A stretch of DNA of 64,000 bases from an uncultured Modestobacter sp. Lineage in GTDB: Bacteria; Actinomycetota; Actinomycetes; Mycobacteriales; Geodermatophilaceae. Under the pieces are notes generated by a model that was not told where the DNA came from, did not search any database, and was given only the letters and a program-made list of their open reading frames with translations. A program made the translations under genes and the position numbers. Positions 15,734 to 25,485 of this stretch are shown piece by piece (position 1 is the first letter of the stretch; each line of letters begins with the position of its first letter). The DNA lies in assembly GCF_947486615.1 (NCBI RefSeq), contig NZ_CANKUD010000005.1:186001-250000 (forward strand). Direction: 5' to 3'.

Positions 15734-17415
15734 GCGTCGTCGACATCAAGGACCTGCAGGTCACCTTCGCCACGGACGCCGGCAGCGTCGCCGCGGTCAA
15801 GGACGTCAGCCTGCAGGTGCAGGCCGGTGAGGTGCTGGCCATCGTCGGGGAGAGCGGCAGCGGCAAGACCGTCACCGCGCGCAGCATCCTCGGCCTGCTC
15901 CCGGAGACCGCGCGGGTGCGGGGCGCGGTGGTGCTCAGCAGCAAGGACGGCACGGACGAGCACGACGTCGTCCCGTTGCGCGGGTCGCAGCTGCGCGAGG
16001 TGCGCGGGCAGGACGCCGCCATGGTGTTCCAGGAGCCCTCGACCTCGCTGAACCCGGTCTACCCGGTCGGCTGGCAGATCGCCGAGGGGCTGCGGGCGCA
16101 CGGGAAGCTCAGCAAGAAGGAGGCGCGAGTCAAGGCGATCGACGTGCTGCGCCGGGTCGGCATCCCCGACCCGGAGGAGCGCGTCGACCACTACCCGCAC
16201 CAGTTCTCCGGCGGGCAGAAGCAGCGCATCGTCATCGCCCAGGCGCTCGTGCTCGACCCCGGCGTGATCATCGCCGACGAGCCGACGACGGCCCTCGACG
16301 TCACGGTGCAGGCCGAGATCCTCGACCTGCTGCGCCGCTGCCGGGACGAGTTCGGCGCCGCGATCGTGCTGATCACGCACAACATGGGCGTGGTCGCCGA
16401 CCTCGCCGACCGGGTCGCGGTCATGTACCAGGGGCGGATCGTCGAGCAGGCCGACGTCCGCACGCTGTTCTCCGCGCCGCAGGACGACTACACCAAGCAG
16501 CTGCTCGGCGCCGTCCCGCGGCTGGGGCAGGGCGTGGCGCGCACCCGGGAGCGGGCGGCCGGCCGGAAGGCCGGGTGGGCGGAGGCCACCCCGGTGGTCG
16601 AGGCCCGCGACCTGCGGATCGTCTACCCCGGCCGGCTGCGCCAGCCGGACTTCGTCGCCGTCGACGGGGTCAGCTTCGCCATCCGGCCCGGTGAGGTGCT
16701 CGGCCTGGTGGGGGAGTCCGGCAGTGGCAAGACCACGATCGGCCGGGCCATCGCCGGGCTGACCAAGGTCGGCGGCGGGTCGCTGCAGGTGCTCGGCACC
16801 GAGATGAACGGCATGAAGGAGCGCACCTTCCGGCCGGTGCGGGAGCGGATCGGTTTCGTCTTCCAGGACCCAGCGTCCAGCTTCAACCCGCTGCTCACCA
16901 TCGCCGAGGCGGTGGCCGAGCCGCTGGTGGTGCACAAGCGCGCCAAGGACCCGGCCGCGGCGCGGGCCCGGGTCGACGAGCTGCTGGAGGCGGTGCAGCT
17001 GCCCAAGGCCTTCGGCGACCGGTTCCCGCACGAGCTCTCCGGTGGTCAGCGGCAGCGCGCCAGCCTGGCCCGCGGGCTGGCGCTGGAGCCCGAGCTGCTC
17101 ATCGCCGACGAGCCGACCTCGGCGCTGGACGTCTCGGTGCAGGCCCGGGTGCTGGAGCTCTTCGACGAGCTGCAGCGGGAGCTGGGGTTCGCGGCGCTGT
17201 TCATCAGCCACGACCTCGCCGTCGTCGACCTGCTCGCCGACCGGATCGCGGTGCTCTACCGCGGCCGGCTGGTCGAGGAGGGCACCGGCGCCGAGGTGCT
17301 CGGTGCGCCGAAGCACCCCTACACGCAGCGGCTGCTCGCCTCCCTGCCGGTGCCCGACCCGGACGAGCAGGCCACCCGCCGCACCCAGCTCCAGGCCCTC
17401 CGCGACGCCGACTGA
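15730..17415 (+). CDS. Peptide ABC transporter, fused double ATPase (DppD-DppF type)
   Basis: 561-aa protein with two complete ABC ATPases in one chain, replacing the separate D and F subunits. Both halves have Walker A GESGSGKT (~residues 37 and ~329), signatures FSGGQKQRIVIAQAL and LSGGQRQRASLARGL, and Walker B VIIADEPTTALD and LLIADEPTSALD. The second half ends with the oligopeptide-type C-terminus HPYTQRLLASLPVPDPDE. The ORF track starts 573 nt early inside the permease; the ATG at 15730 overlaps the permease stop by 4 nt and begins the first ATPase (MSVVDIKDLQVTFATDAG). Such fusions are common in actinobacteria. Confidence 0.93.
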   Translation: MSVVDIKDLQVTFATDAGSVAAVKDVSLQVQAGEVLAIVGESGSGKTVTARSILGLLPETARVRGAVVLSSKDGTDEHDVVPLRGSQLREVRGQDAAMVFQEPSTSLNPVYPVGWQIAEGLRAHGKLSKKEARVKAIDVLRRVGIPDPEERVDHYPHQFSGGQKQRIVIAQALVLDPGVIIADEPTTALDVTVQAEILDLLRRCRDEFGAAIVLITHNMGVVADLADRVAVMYQGRIVEQADVRTLFSAPQDDYTKQLLGAVPRLGQGVARTRERAAGRKAGWAEATPVVEARDLRIVYPGRLRQPDFVAVDGVSFAIRPGEVLGLVGESGSGKTTIGRAIAGLTKVGGGSLQVLGTEMNGMKERTFRPVRERIGFVFQDPASSFNPLLTIAEAVAEPLVVHKRAKDPAAARARVDELLEAVQLPKAFGDRFPHELSGGQRQRASLARGLALEPELLIADEPTSALDVSVQARVLELFDELQRELGFAALFISHDLAVVDLLADRIAVLYRGRLVEEGTGAEVLGAPKHPYTQRLLASLPVPDPDEQATRRTQLQALRDAD

Positions 17416-17419
17416 CGAA

Positions 17420-17475
17420 GGACCCCCTTGCCCCCCACCCCTCCCGGGCTCGGGGCGGGCCCCTGCAAGGGGGCC
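17420..17475 (+). terminator. Stem-loop terminator of the peptide ABC operon; repeat-family copy
   Basis: GGACCCCCTTGC and GCAAGGGGGCC form a long GC stem (one wobble) directly behind the stop. The enclosed part CCCCCACCCCTCCCGGGCTCGGGGCGGGCCCCT matches elements at 5684-5731, 5744-5775, 26535-26564 and 33905-33945. Confidence 0.7.
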
Positions 17476-17478
17476 TGG

Positions 17479-17504
17479 GCGGCCATGTTGGCCAACATGG
17501 CCGC
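17479..17504. repeat. 26-bp perfect palindrome
   Basis: GCGGCCATGTTGGCCAACATGGCCGC is a perfect palindrome without a loop, 3 bp behind the stem-loop terminator and between two convergent genes. Operator, cruciform or REP-like repeat are possible; position favours a repeat over an operator. Confidence 0.75.
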
Positions 17505-17527
17505 TCAGGTGACCCGGGGTGGTGCGG

Positions 17528-18475
17528 TCAGGGGGCGCGCCAGCGGCGGTGGGCGGCGTCGGCGAGGAGGAGGAAGGCCTGGGCCTCGGGGGAGTGCCCC
17601 GGCCGGTCGAAGTGCGGCGCGGCGCTGGCGCCGGTGACCCGGCCGAGGTCGTCCACCCGGTCGACCACCGCTGCCAGCAGCGACTCGCCCGTCGTGCCGT
17701 AGGACGGCGGCAGCCACCCCTCGGCCGCTCCGGTCAGCGCCGCGGTGGCCAGCATCGCGGCCACGTCGGTGTCCGCCGGCCCGGCCGGGTCGTCGAGCAC
17801 GTCGCCGAACAGCCCGTCCGGACGGCGGTGCACCAGGCAGGCGTCCAGCAGCTCGCGCACCTGGGCGGCCACGGCGTCGGCGGCGTCCCCGGTGAGCCGG
17901 CCGACCGCACGGGCGGCGCCGGCGGCGACCCAGCCGTTGCCGGTGCCCCAGGGGCGGGCGTCGGCGAGGGCGCCGGCGTCCTCGTCCCACCGTGCCGCCC
18001 ACAAACCGGTGCCGGGGTCGCGCAGCCGGGCCCGGTGGCCGGCGAGCTGGGCGAGCGCGGCGGCCGGCTCGCCGACCGCCGCCAGGAACGGCACCGCCAT
18101 GTACACGGTGTCGGCCCAGACCTGCCGGCTGCCGAGCAGGTGGAACAGCGTGCCGTCCGCGGCCCGGGGCGCCCCGCTGGTGAGCCAGGCTCGTTGGCCG
18201 GCCGCCGCCGCGGTCAGCACCGGGTCGCCGGCGCGGACGGCGAGGTCGTGCACGAACTCGCCGACCGCGCCGCTGTTCACCGCGCACACCGGGTCCAGCT
18301 CGGCCAGCCGCCCGTCGGCCCGCTGCCGGGCGACCGCGTCGTCGACCAGCGCGCGCAGCGGGCCGGTCGCGCCGGCGTCGGCCAGCACGGCGGCGGTGAG
18401 GCCCTGGTCCCAGGAGTGGCGCTGGCTCACCAGCAGGCAGTCGAGCACGCGCCGGCGGGTGTCCGGGTCGAGCAC
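17528..18475 (-). CDS. Glycoside hydrolase family 88/105 (unsaturated-uronyl / YteR-like hydrolase)
   Basis: 315-aa alpha/alpha-barrel glycosidase resembling unsaturated rhamnogalacturonyl hydrolases. Landmarks: SWDQGLTAAVLADAGAT near the N-terminus, VWADTVYMAVPFLAAVGEP (~residues 122-140, with the D of the GH88/105 site), ARPWGTGNGWVAAGAARAV (~176-194) and YGTTGESLLAAVVDRV. No signal peptide, so it acts in the cytosol on imported oligosaccharides. It is the last gene of the sugar locus, 61 bp after the SDR gene with a hairpin between, so it may be expressed at a lower level. Exact substrate is unknown. Confidence 0.75.
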   Translation of the reverse strand: MLDPDTRRRVLDCLLVSQRHSWDQGLTAAVLADAGATGPLRALVDDAVARQRADGRLAELDPVCAVNSGAVGEFVHDLAVRAGDPVLTAAAAGQRAWLTSGAPRAADGTLFHLLGSRQVWADTVYMAVPFLAAVGEPAAALAQLAGHRARLRDPGTGLWAARWDEDAGALADARPWGTGNGWVAAGAARAVGRLTGDAADAVAAQVRELLDACLVHRRPDGLFGDVLDDPAGPADTDVAAMLATAALTGAAEGWLPPSYGTTGESLLAAVVDRVDDLGRVTGASAAPHFDRPGHSPEAQAFLLLADAAHRRWRAP

Positions 18476-18492
18476 TGGGGACCTCCTGGACG

Positions 18493-18531
18493 GCTCGAGC
18501 CCTGGCCCGAGGTGCAGGCCAGGGCTCGAGC
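18493..18531 (-). terminator. Hairpin after the SDR gene
   Basis: Perfect 15-bp inverted repeat GCTCGAGCCCTGGCC/GGCCAGGGCTCGAGC with a 9-nt loop, 5 bp beyond the SDR stop and just before the GH88/105 start (18475). Confidence 0.7.
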
Positions 18532-18536
18532 GGTGG

Positions 18537-19258
18537 TCAGAACGAGATCTCGGCGCCGTCCTTGAAGATCCGGCCGGTCACCGTCGGCGGCTCGCGCAGC
18601 AGCGCCAGCGCGCCGGCCGCGCTCTGCTCCGGGGTGCCCGGCGCCTCGTCGCCACCGAGGTCGGTGCGCACCCAGCCGGGGTCGAGGGCGTTGACCGCCA
18701 CCTCGCCGGCGAGCTGGGCGGCCTGCATGAGCACCAGCCCGTTGAGCGCCCACTTGCTCACCCGGTAGCTGCCGATCCCGGCGTCCCGGATCAGCTCGGT
18801 GGTGCCCGCGCCGGAGCTCACGTGCACCACCCGCGGGTCGGTGCCCTTGCGCAGGGCGGGCAGCAGCGCCAGCACCAGCCGGTGCGGGACGACGCAGTTG
18901 ACCAGCAGGCTCTCCTCGAGCGTCCCGGCCGGCTCGTCCTCGAAGCGGGCGTCGCGGGCCAGCATCACCCCGGCGTTGTTCAGCAGCACGTCCAGGGCAC
19001 CCCACCGCTGCCCGACCGCCTCGGCCAGCCGCGCGGGCGTCGTGTCGTCGGTGAGCTCGGCGACCACGGACGTGAACGAGCCGGCCCCGCCGGTCAGCTC
19101 CGTGGCCAGCCGGTCGAGGGCCGCCGCGTCCCGGGCGGTGCCGAGCACGTCCGCGCCGGCGGCGACCAGCTGCCGGGCGACGGCCGCGCCGACCCCGCGG
19201 GAGGCGCCGGTGAGCAGCACCCGGCGTCCCGCGAGGTCGGCGCTGGGGGACGTCTCCG

Positions 19259-19262
<4 letters not shown>
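18537..19262 (-). CDS. Short-chain dehydrogenase/reductase (SDR)
   Basis: 241-aa classical SDR. Cofactor motif TGASRGVGAAVAR (TGxxxGxG, ~residues 18-30), NNAG motif (LLNNAGVMLARD ~90-101), catalytic Ser (VHVSSGAGTTEL ~139) and YxxxK (YRVSKWALN ~153-157), then a NALDPGWVRTDLGG segment typical of NADP-dependent members. The GTG at 19262 overlaps the beta-glucosidase stop (GTGA), so the two are translationally coupled. The substrate is unknown; the position suggests oxidation or reduction of a sugar or of an aglycone released by the glucosidase. Confidence 0.85.
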
Positions 19263-20656
<1,394 letters not shown>

Positions 20657-20736
20657 GGCGGTGCTGCTCCTAGCTCGGGTGGTCTGGTGCGTGGCTGACC
20701 GGCGCGGCCGGGACCGGGTCGCGCGGGAGGTGCTTC

Positions 20737-20767
20737 GGCCCCCTGCAGGGGCGGGGGCAGGGGGTCC
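20737..20767 (-). terminator. Stem-loop after the ABC ATPase gene; short repeat-family copy
   Basis: On the minus strand GGACCCCCTGC - ccccgcccct - GCAGGGGGCC forms a GC stem 5 bp after the ATPase stop. Stem sequence and orientation relative to the gene match the element at 17420-17475, with a shorter middle. Confidence 0.6.
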
Positions 20768-20771
20768 TTCG

Positions 20772-21869
20772 TCAGTCGACCCGCTGTTGAGTCTGGGCGT
20801 CGAAGACGTGCAGGGCACCTCGGTCGGCGCTCAGCCAGAGCTGCTGGCCGGTGGTGACCGGGGTGCGGGGTTCGGTGCGGACGACGAGGTCGGCGGAGTG
20901 CAGGACGTCGTCGGGGGCGTCGGCCAGGGAGGTGTAGAGGAAGGCGTCCGAGCCCAGCTGCTCGACCACCTCGACCCGGACCGGCAGGCCCTCCCCGGTG
21001 CCGGCCAGGCGCACGGCCTCGGGGCGGAACCCGACGGTGACCTTGCCGTTGCTCGCCGCGGCGCGGGTGAGCTGCTCGCGCGGCACCGGCAGCACGGCGC
21101 CGCCGACCTGCACGCCGCCGTCGATGGCGGAGCCGGTGACCAGGTTCATCGCCGGGGAGCCGATGAACCCGGCGACGAACACGTTGGCCGGGCGGTCGTA
21201 GAGCGCGCCGGGGGTGTCGCACTGCTGCAGGACGCCGTCCTTGAGCACCGCCACGCGGTCGCCCATGGTCATCGCCTCGACCTGGTCGTGGGTGACGTAG
21301 ACGGTGGTGGTGCCCAGCCGGCGCTGCAGGGCCGCGATCTGGGTGCGGGTCTGCACCCGCAGCTTGGCGTCGAGGTTGGACAGCGGCTCGTCCATCAGGA
21401 AGACCTGCGGGTTGCGCACGATCGCCCGGCCCATCGCCACCCGCTGCCGCTGGCCACCCGACAGTGCCTTGGGCCGGCGGGACAGGTAGGGCTCCAGGTC
21501 CAGGATCTTGGCTGCCTCCCGCACCCGGGTGGCCCGTTCGTCCTTGCCGATGCCGGCTAGCTTGAGGGCGAAGCCCATGTTCTCCTCCACCGTCATGTGC
21601 GGGTAGAGGGCGTAGTTCTGGAACACCATGGCGATGTCGCGGTCCTTGGGCGGGGAGTCGGTGACGTCCCGGTCACCGATCACGATCGCCCCGGAGTCCA
21701 CCTCCTCCAGCCCGGCGAGCATCCGCAGCGAGGTGGACTTCCCGCACCCGGACGGGCCGACCAGGACGAGGAACTCCCCGTCGGCGATCTGCAGGTCCAG
21801 CGAGTCCACCGCCGGCCGCTCGGCCTTGGGGTAGATCCGGCTGGCCTGCTGGAAGGAGACGGTGGCCAT
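20772..21869 (-). CDS. Sugar ABC transporter ATP-binding protein (MsiK/UgpC type)
   Basis: 365-aa ATPase of the MalK/MsiK class that energises CUT1 sugar importers. Walker A GPSGCGKSTSLRMLAG (~residues 38-53), Q-loop MVFQNYALYPHMTVEENM, signature LSGGQRQRVAMGRAIVR, Walker B VFLMDEPLSNLDAKLR, H-loop YVTHDQVEAMTMGDRVAVL. The C-terminal ~130 residues form the TOBE/OB regulatory domain (VTVGFRPEAVRL). The ATG at 21869 is preferred to the TTG at 21875. In Streptomyces the Ceb importer borrows a shared MsiK encoded elsewhere; here the ATPase sits inside the locus between permease and glucosidase. Confidence 0.92.
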   Translation of the reverse strand: MATVSFQQASRIYPKAERPAVDSLDLQIADGEFLVLVGPSGCGKSTSLRMLAGLEEVDSGAIVIGDRDVTDSPPKDRDIAMVFQNYALYPHMTVEENMGFALKLAGIGKDERATRVREAAKILDLEPYLSRRPKALSGGQRQRVAMGRAIVRNPQVFLMDEPLSNLDAKLRVQTRTQIAALQRRLGTTTVYVTHDQVEAMTMGDRVAVLKDGVLQQCDTPGALYDRPANVFVAGFIGSPAMNLVTGSAIDGGVQVGGAVLPVPREQLTRAAASNGKVTVGFRPEAVRLAGTGEGLPVRVEVVEQLGSDAFLYTSLADAPDDVLHSADLVVRTEPRTPVTTGQQLWLSADRGALHVFDAQTQQRVD

Positions 21870-21918
21870 GGTCAAGAACCTCTCGGAGAAGGGAGGGGGG
21901 TGGGGTGGGCGCAGCGGG

Positions 21919-22827
21919 TCATCCCTTCACCGCGCCCTGCATGATGCCGCCGACGATCTGCTTGCCCAGGATCGTGAAGACGATGAGCACCGGCAGGGTG
22001 CCGAGCAGGGTGCCGGCCATGATCACCGAGCGCTGCGGCACGTAGCCGGAGCCGAGCCCCGCCAGGGCCACCTGCACGGTGGGGTTCGCGGTGGTCAGCG
22101 CGATGAGCGGCCAGAAGAACTCGTTCCAGGCGGTGAGGAAGGTCAGCATCGCCAGCACGGCCATCGCGGGCCGGGCGACCGGGACGACGATCGACCAGAA
22201 GATCCGGAACGTCGAGGCGCCGTCGACCCGGCCGGCCTCCAGCAGCTCGTTGGGCAGCGCGGAGATCAGGTACTGCCGCATGAAGAAGACGCCGAAGGCG
22301 CTCACCAGCGTGGGGAGGATGACCGCCTGCAGCTGGTTCACCCACTGGAGCTCGGCGATCATCATGAACAGCGGGATCACCGAGAGCTGGGTCGGCACCA
22401 TCATCGTGCCGATCACCAGGGCGAGGAGCACGCCCTTGCCGCGGAACGCGAGCTTGGCGAAGGCGAACCCGGCCAGCGTGCAGAACAGCACGGTGCCCAC
22501 GGTGATGGCGCCGGAGACCAGCACCGAGTTGAGGATCGCCTTGCCGATCGGCGCCTGCTCGAGAGCCAGCTGGAAGTTCTCGAACAGGCTGGCGTTCGGC
22601 AGGAACGGCGGCGGGGTGGCGGCGATCTCGGCGTTGGTGTGCGACCCCGCGACCAGGGTCCAGTAGAGCGGGAAGATCGACACCAGTGCCACGAGGGTGA
22701 GCATCGTGTAGGTGACCGGGCCGGGCCTGCCGGCCTTGCTGCCGCCCCGGTGCCGGCGGCGGGCGGCGGGTGCGGCGGGGGAGGGGTCCCGGCCGGCATC
22801 GGGTACGGGGGGAGCGAGGGTCGCCAT
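21919..22827 (-). CDS. CUT1 sugar ABC permease (MalG/CebG type)
   Basis: 302-aa permease. After a ~35-residue basic N-terminus, helix 1 reads YTMLTLVALVSIFPLYWTLVAGSHTNAEI. The conserved coupling loop is LPNELLEAGRVDGASTFRIFWSIVVPVARPAMAVLAMLTFLTAWNEFFWPLI (~residues 190-242, EAA motif), and the chain ends with LLGTLPVLIVFTILGKQIVGGIMQGAVKG, a family hallmark. It follows the partner permease by 9 bp. Confidence 0.92.
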   Translation of the reverse strand: MATLAPPVPDAGRDPSPAAPAARRRHRGGSKAGRPGPVTYTMLTLVALVSIFPLYWTLVAGSHTNAEIAATPPPFLPNASLFENFQLALEQAPIGKAILNSVLVSGAITVGTVLFCTLAGFAFAKLAFRGKGVLLALVIGTMMVPTQLSVIPLFMMIAELQWVNQLQAVILPTLVSAFGVFFMRQYLISALPNELLEAGRVDGASTFRIFWSIVVPVARPAMAVLAMLTFLTAWNEFFWPLIALTTANPTVQVALAGLGSGYVPQRSVIMAGTLLGTLPVLIVFTILGKQIVGGIMQGAVKG

Positions 22828-22836
22828 GCCGGTCTC

Positions 22837-23820
22837 CTACCGGTCGGCCCGGGCGCGGAGGCGGCCGATGACGGCGTTGACCCCCACGATCACCAGGATG
22901 ATCATGAACATCGCCCAGGCGGTGGTGGCTGCCTGCCCGATGTGGAAGTTGCTCCAGCCCTGCTGGTACATCAGCAGGCCGAGCGTCTGGTACTGCCCGG
23001 AGGCGCCGCCGGAGGTGGTGCCGTTGCCGGCGAACAGCAGCGGCTCACCGAACAGCTGGACCGCGCCGATGGTCGACACGACGATGGTGAACAGGATCGT
23101 CGGGCGCAGCGACGGGATCGTCACGTTGAGGAACTGCTTCCACTTGCTCGCGCCGTCGATCTCCGCGGCCTCGTAGAGCTCCCCGGGGATCGACTGCATC
23201 GCGGCCAGGTAGATGAGCGCGTTGTAGCCGGTCCAACGCCAGGTGACGATCACCGCGATGGCGACCTGGCTGCTGACCGTCCCGGACTCCCAGTCGATCC
23301 GGTTCAGGCCGACGGCCTCCAGCATGGTGTTGATCAGCCCGTAGTCGCGGCCGAAGAGCTGGGAGAAGACCAGGGTCGCGGCGGCGATGCTGGTCGCGTA
23401 CGGCATCAGCATCACGGTGCGGAAGAAGGTGCGGCCGCGGAGCTTGTAGTTCAGCAGGTGGGCCAGCCCCAGGGCCATGCACAGCTGGGGGACCGTCGCC
23501 AGGATGCCGATGGTCAGGGTGTTGCGGGCGGCGTTCCAGAAGAACTCGCTCTGCAGCAGCTCCCGGTAGTTCTCCAGCCCGACCCAGGTGCCGCCGTTGA
23601 TGTTCGACAGGCTGGTCTCGTGCAGCGAGACCCAGGCGGTGTACATGAACGGGTAGAGGCTGAACGCCCCGAACACCAGGAAGAACGGTGCGACGTAGGC
23701 GTAGCCCCAGCGGTTGCGGGTCAGCTGGCGGCGCTTGCGGGGGCGGCCGGGGAGCTCGGTCCGGTCTGGTGCTGGCGCGGCGATCGCCGCCTCACGGACG
23801 GTGCCACTGGCGATGGTCAT
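22837..23820 (-). CDS. CUT1 sugar ABC permease (MalF/CebF type)
   Basis: 327-aa permease with six predicted helices; helix 1 is YAYVAPFFLVFGAFSLYPFMYTAWVSLHE. The coupling loop IPGELYEAAEIDGASKWKQFLNVTIPSLRPTILFTIVVSTIG (~residues 213-254) has the EAA consensus. The ATG at 23820 gives a short cytosolic N-terminus; the track's longer start at 24012 runs through the hairpin region and is rejected. It pairs with the CebG-type permease 9 bp downstream. Confidence 0.92.
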   Translation of the reverse strand: MTIASGTVREAAIAAPAPDRTELPGRPRKRRQLTRNRWGYAYVAPFFLVFGAFSLYPFMYTAWVSLHETSLSNINGGTWVGLENYRELLQSEFFWNAARNTLTIGILATVPQLCMALGLAHLLNYKLRGRTFFRTVMLMPYATSIAAATLVFSQLFGRDYGLINTMLEAVGLNRIDWESGTVSSQVAIAVIVTWRWTGYNALIYLAAMQSIPGELYEAAEIDGASKWKQFLNVTIPSLRPTILFTIVVSTIGAVQLFGEPLLFAGNGTTSGGASGQYQTLGLLMYQQGWSNFHIGQAATTAWAMFMIILVIVGVNAVIGRLRARADR

Positions 23821-23903
23821 GCAGGGTCCTCGACGGATCGGGTGCGCGGATCGGGCCGGACGGGTCCCGGGGGCTCGAGCGGGCCGGGACGGCGGACCGG
23901 GCA

Positions 23904-23936
23904 GGTGCCCGGGGGCGTTCGACGCCCCCGGGCACC
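23904..23936 (-). terminator. Hairpin between sugar-binding protein and permease genes
   Basis: Perfect 15-bp inverted repeat GGTGCCCGGGGGCGT-tcg-ACGCCCCCGGGCACC, 30 bp after the binding-protein stop and 84 bp before the permease start. It should lower permease mRNA relative to the binding protein. Confidence 0.75.
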
Positions 23937-23966
23937 GCGTCCGGTCGGCGGCTGCGTGACCTGGGG

Positions 23967-25286
23967 TCAGCCGCCGGTGGCCTGGCGAGCCGCCTTCAGC
24001 GCGTTCTCCCAACCCTCGTCGGGGGTCGCACCGCCGGAGGCGATGTCGGTCAGCGCCGTGGTGAACGCCTCCTGGATCTGCGTGTCGTACGGGCCGATCG
24101 GGGTGCGCTGGATGTTCGCCGCGGACTCACCGAAGATCTCGCCGGTCGGGGCGCCGCTGAAGTACTCGTTGGTCGCGTCCATGACCCCGGGGTCCTCCGC
24201 AGCCTGCGGGCTGGAGGGGAAGTGCGCGGCGTCGGTGAACATCTTGACCTGCTGCTCCGGGGCGGTCAGCCACTCGGCCAGGTCCTTGGCGGCCTCGACG
24301 TTCTCTCCGCCGGCCGGGACGCCGAGGAACGAGCCGCCCCAGTTGCTGGCGCTCTCGTCGGAACCCGGCAGCGGCGCGATGTCCCAGAGCCCGGCGCCGG
24401 CGTCACCCATCTGGGAGTTGATGTAGCCGAGCATCCAGGCCGGGCAGGCGATGGTGGCGAAGGCGCCGTTGGAGAACGCGGCGTTCCACTCGTCACCGAA
24501 CTGGCTGAGGTTGGCGGTCAGGCCCTCGTCGGCGGCCGTGCTGGCGTACTCCCACGCCCGCTCGACGCCGTCGCTCTCCTCGGGGATCGGGTTGCCCTCC
24601 TCGTCGTTGTAGGCGACCTCGCCCTGGTAGACCGAGGAGGAGAAGATGCTCGCCGGGCTGTCGACGAAGGCAGCGTCGGACGTGGACTGGTACTGGCGCG
24701 CGGTGTCCAGGTACGCGTCCCAGGTCGGCCACAGCTCGGCCACCTGGGCGCGCTCGGTGGGCAGCCCGGCCTGCTCGAACAGGTCCGTGCGGTAGCACAT
24801 GGCCTGCGGGCCGGTGTCCGTGCCCAGGCCGATGGTCTTGCCGTCCGCAGTGGAGGCCTGGCCCCACTTCCAGTCGTAGAAGTTGCCCTCGAGCTCGTCG
24901 GCGTTCTCCTCCGCGGCGAAGTCGACGAACGCGTCGGCGTGGTTGCGCACGACGTCGGCGATGAAGCCGATCTCGAAGGCCTGGATGTCGTCGAGGCCGG
25001 AGTTCGCGGCCAGCCGGGTCTGCAGCGACTTGTAGTACGCGGCGGACTGGGCGACGTTGTTCTGCTCGATCGTGACGTTCGGGTGGAGCTCCATGTACTC
25101 CTCGTAGAGCCCCGCGTTGTCGAAGTCCATCGTCCCGAACGTGCCGACGGTCAGGGTGACCGGGGCGTCGGGGTCGTAGTCGGCGGCGTCGGCGCTCGCA
25201 TCGTCCGAACCGCCGCACCCGGCGGTCAGCAGGACCGCGGCCAGAGCCGCTCCCCACGCCGCCCTGCTCCTCGTGGAATGGAACAT
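23967..25286 (-). CDS. Extracellular sugar-binding lipoprotein (CebE-like)
   Basis: 439-aa CUT1 solute-binding protein (SBP_bac_1). Signal peptide and lipobox LTAGC (Cys ~residue 24), then PVTLTVGTFGTMDFDNAGLYEEYMELHPNVTIEQNN, an N-terminal lobe typical of cellobiose/cello-oligosaccharide binders, and later WPTWDAYLDTARQYQ, FATIACPAWMLGYINSQMG and a C-terminal WENALKAARQ. The ATG at 25286 has AGGAGG 5-6 nt upstream and directly precedes the signal peptide; the upstream frame to 25388 runs through the promoter. The cellobiose assignment is inferred from gene order (binding protein, two permeases, GH1 glucosidase, divergent LacI regulator). Confidence 0.88.
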   Translation of the reverse strand: MFHSTRSRAAWGAALAAVLLTAGCGGSDDASADAADYDPDAPVTLTVGTFGTMDFDNAGLYEEYMELHPNVTIEQNNVAQSAAYYKSLQTRLAANSGLDDIQAFEIGFIADVVRNHADAFVDFAAEENADELEGNFYDWKWGQASTADGKTIGLGTDTGPQAMCYRTDLFEQAGLPTERAQVAELWPTWDAYLDTARQYQSTSDAAFVDSPASIFSSSVYQGEVAYNDEEGNPIPEESDGVERAWEYASTAADEGLTANLSQFGDEWNAAFSNGAFATIACPAWMLGYINSQMGDAGAGLWDIAPLPGSDESASNWGGSFLGVPAGGENVEAAKDLAEWLTAPEQQVKMFTDAAHFPSSPQAAEDPGVMDATNEYFSGAPTGEIFGESAANIQRTPIGPYDTQIQEAFTTALTDIASGGATPDEGWENALKAARQATGG

Positions 25287-25341
25287 CTGACCTCCTGGGT
25301 CCTTCCCGGGACGGGTGCTCCGATGCACCGTCCGCCGGGGG

Positions 25342-25359
25342 CGTGAGAACGCTCTCACG
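25342..25359. promoter_or_regulatory. LacI-type operator O1 in the binding-protein promoter
   Basis: CGTGAGAACGCTCTCACG is an 18-bp palindrome with one mismatch pair. It lies a few bases downstream of the predicted transcription start of the binding-protein gene, so a bound LacI repressor would block initiation. It shares the half-site GCTCTCACG with O2. Confidence 0.75.
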
Positions 25360-25371
25360 GCCGTGACGCAC

Positions 25372-25401
25372 AGAGTGGTCTGGGCCACAAGCGACTGTCA
25401 A
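25372..25401 (-). promoter_or_regulatory. Sigma-A-type promoter of the sugar importer operon
   Basis: On the minus strand a perfect -35 TTGACA (25401-25396) is followed after 18 bp by CACTCT (25377-25372). The predicted start near 25365 is immediately upstream of operator O1 and ~80 nt before the binding-protein ATG. Confidence 0.65.
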
Positions 25402-25430
25402 GTAACAGCTGGGTAACGCCCAGGGGCTGT

Positions 25431-25447
25431 CGGAGAGCGCTCTCACG
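25431..25447. promoter_or_regulatory. LacI-type operator O2 near the regulator gene
   Basis: Contains the perfect 12-bp palindrome GAGAGCGCTCTC (25433-25444) with the flank CACG shared with O1. It lies 39 bp before the regulator ATG and ~30 bp behind the divergent -35, so it could serve autoregulation or looping with O1. The core resembles the published Streptomyces CebR box TGGGAGCGCTCCCA. Confidence 0.75.
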
Positions 25448-25485
25448 GTGCACCATGTGTGCACCGCCCGAGCACTGGAGACCGC

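Noticed and set aside
5744-17475. CRISPR-like repeats
   Set aside because: GC-rich repeats are dispersed, palindromic and vary in length, with no regular spacer units or cas genes.
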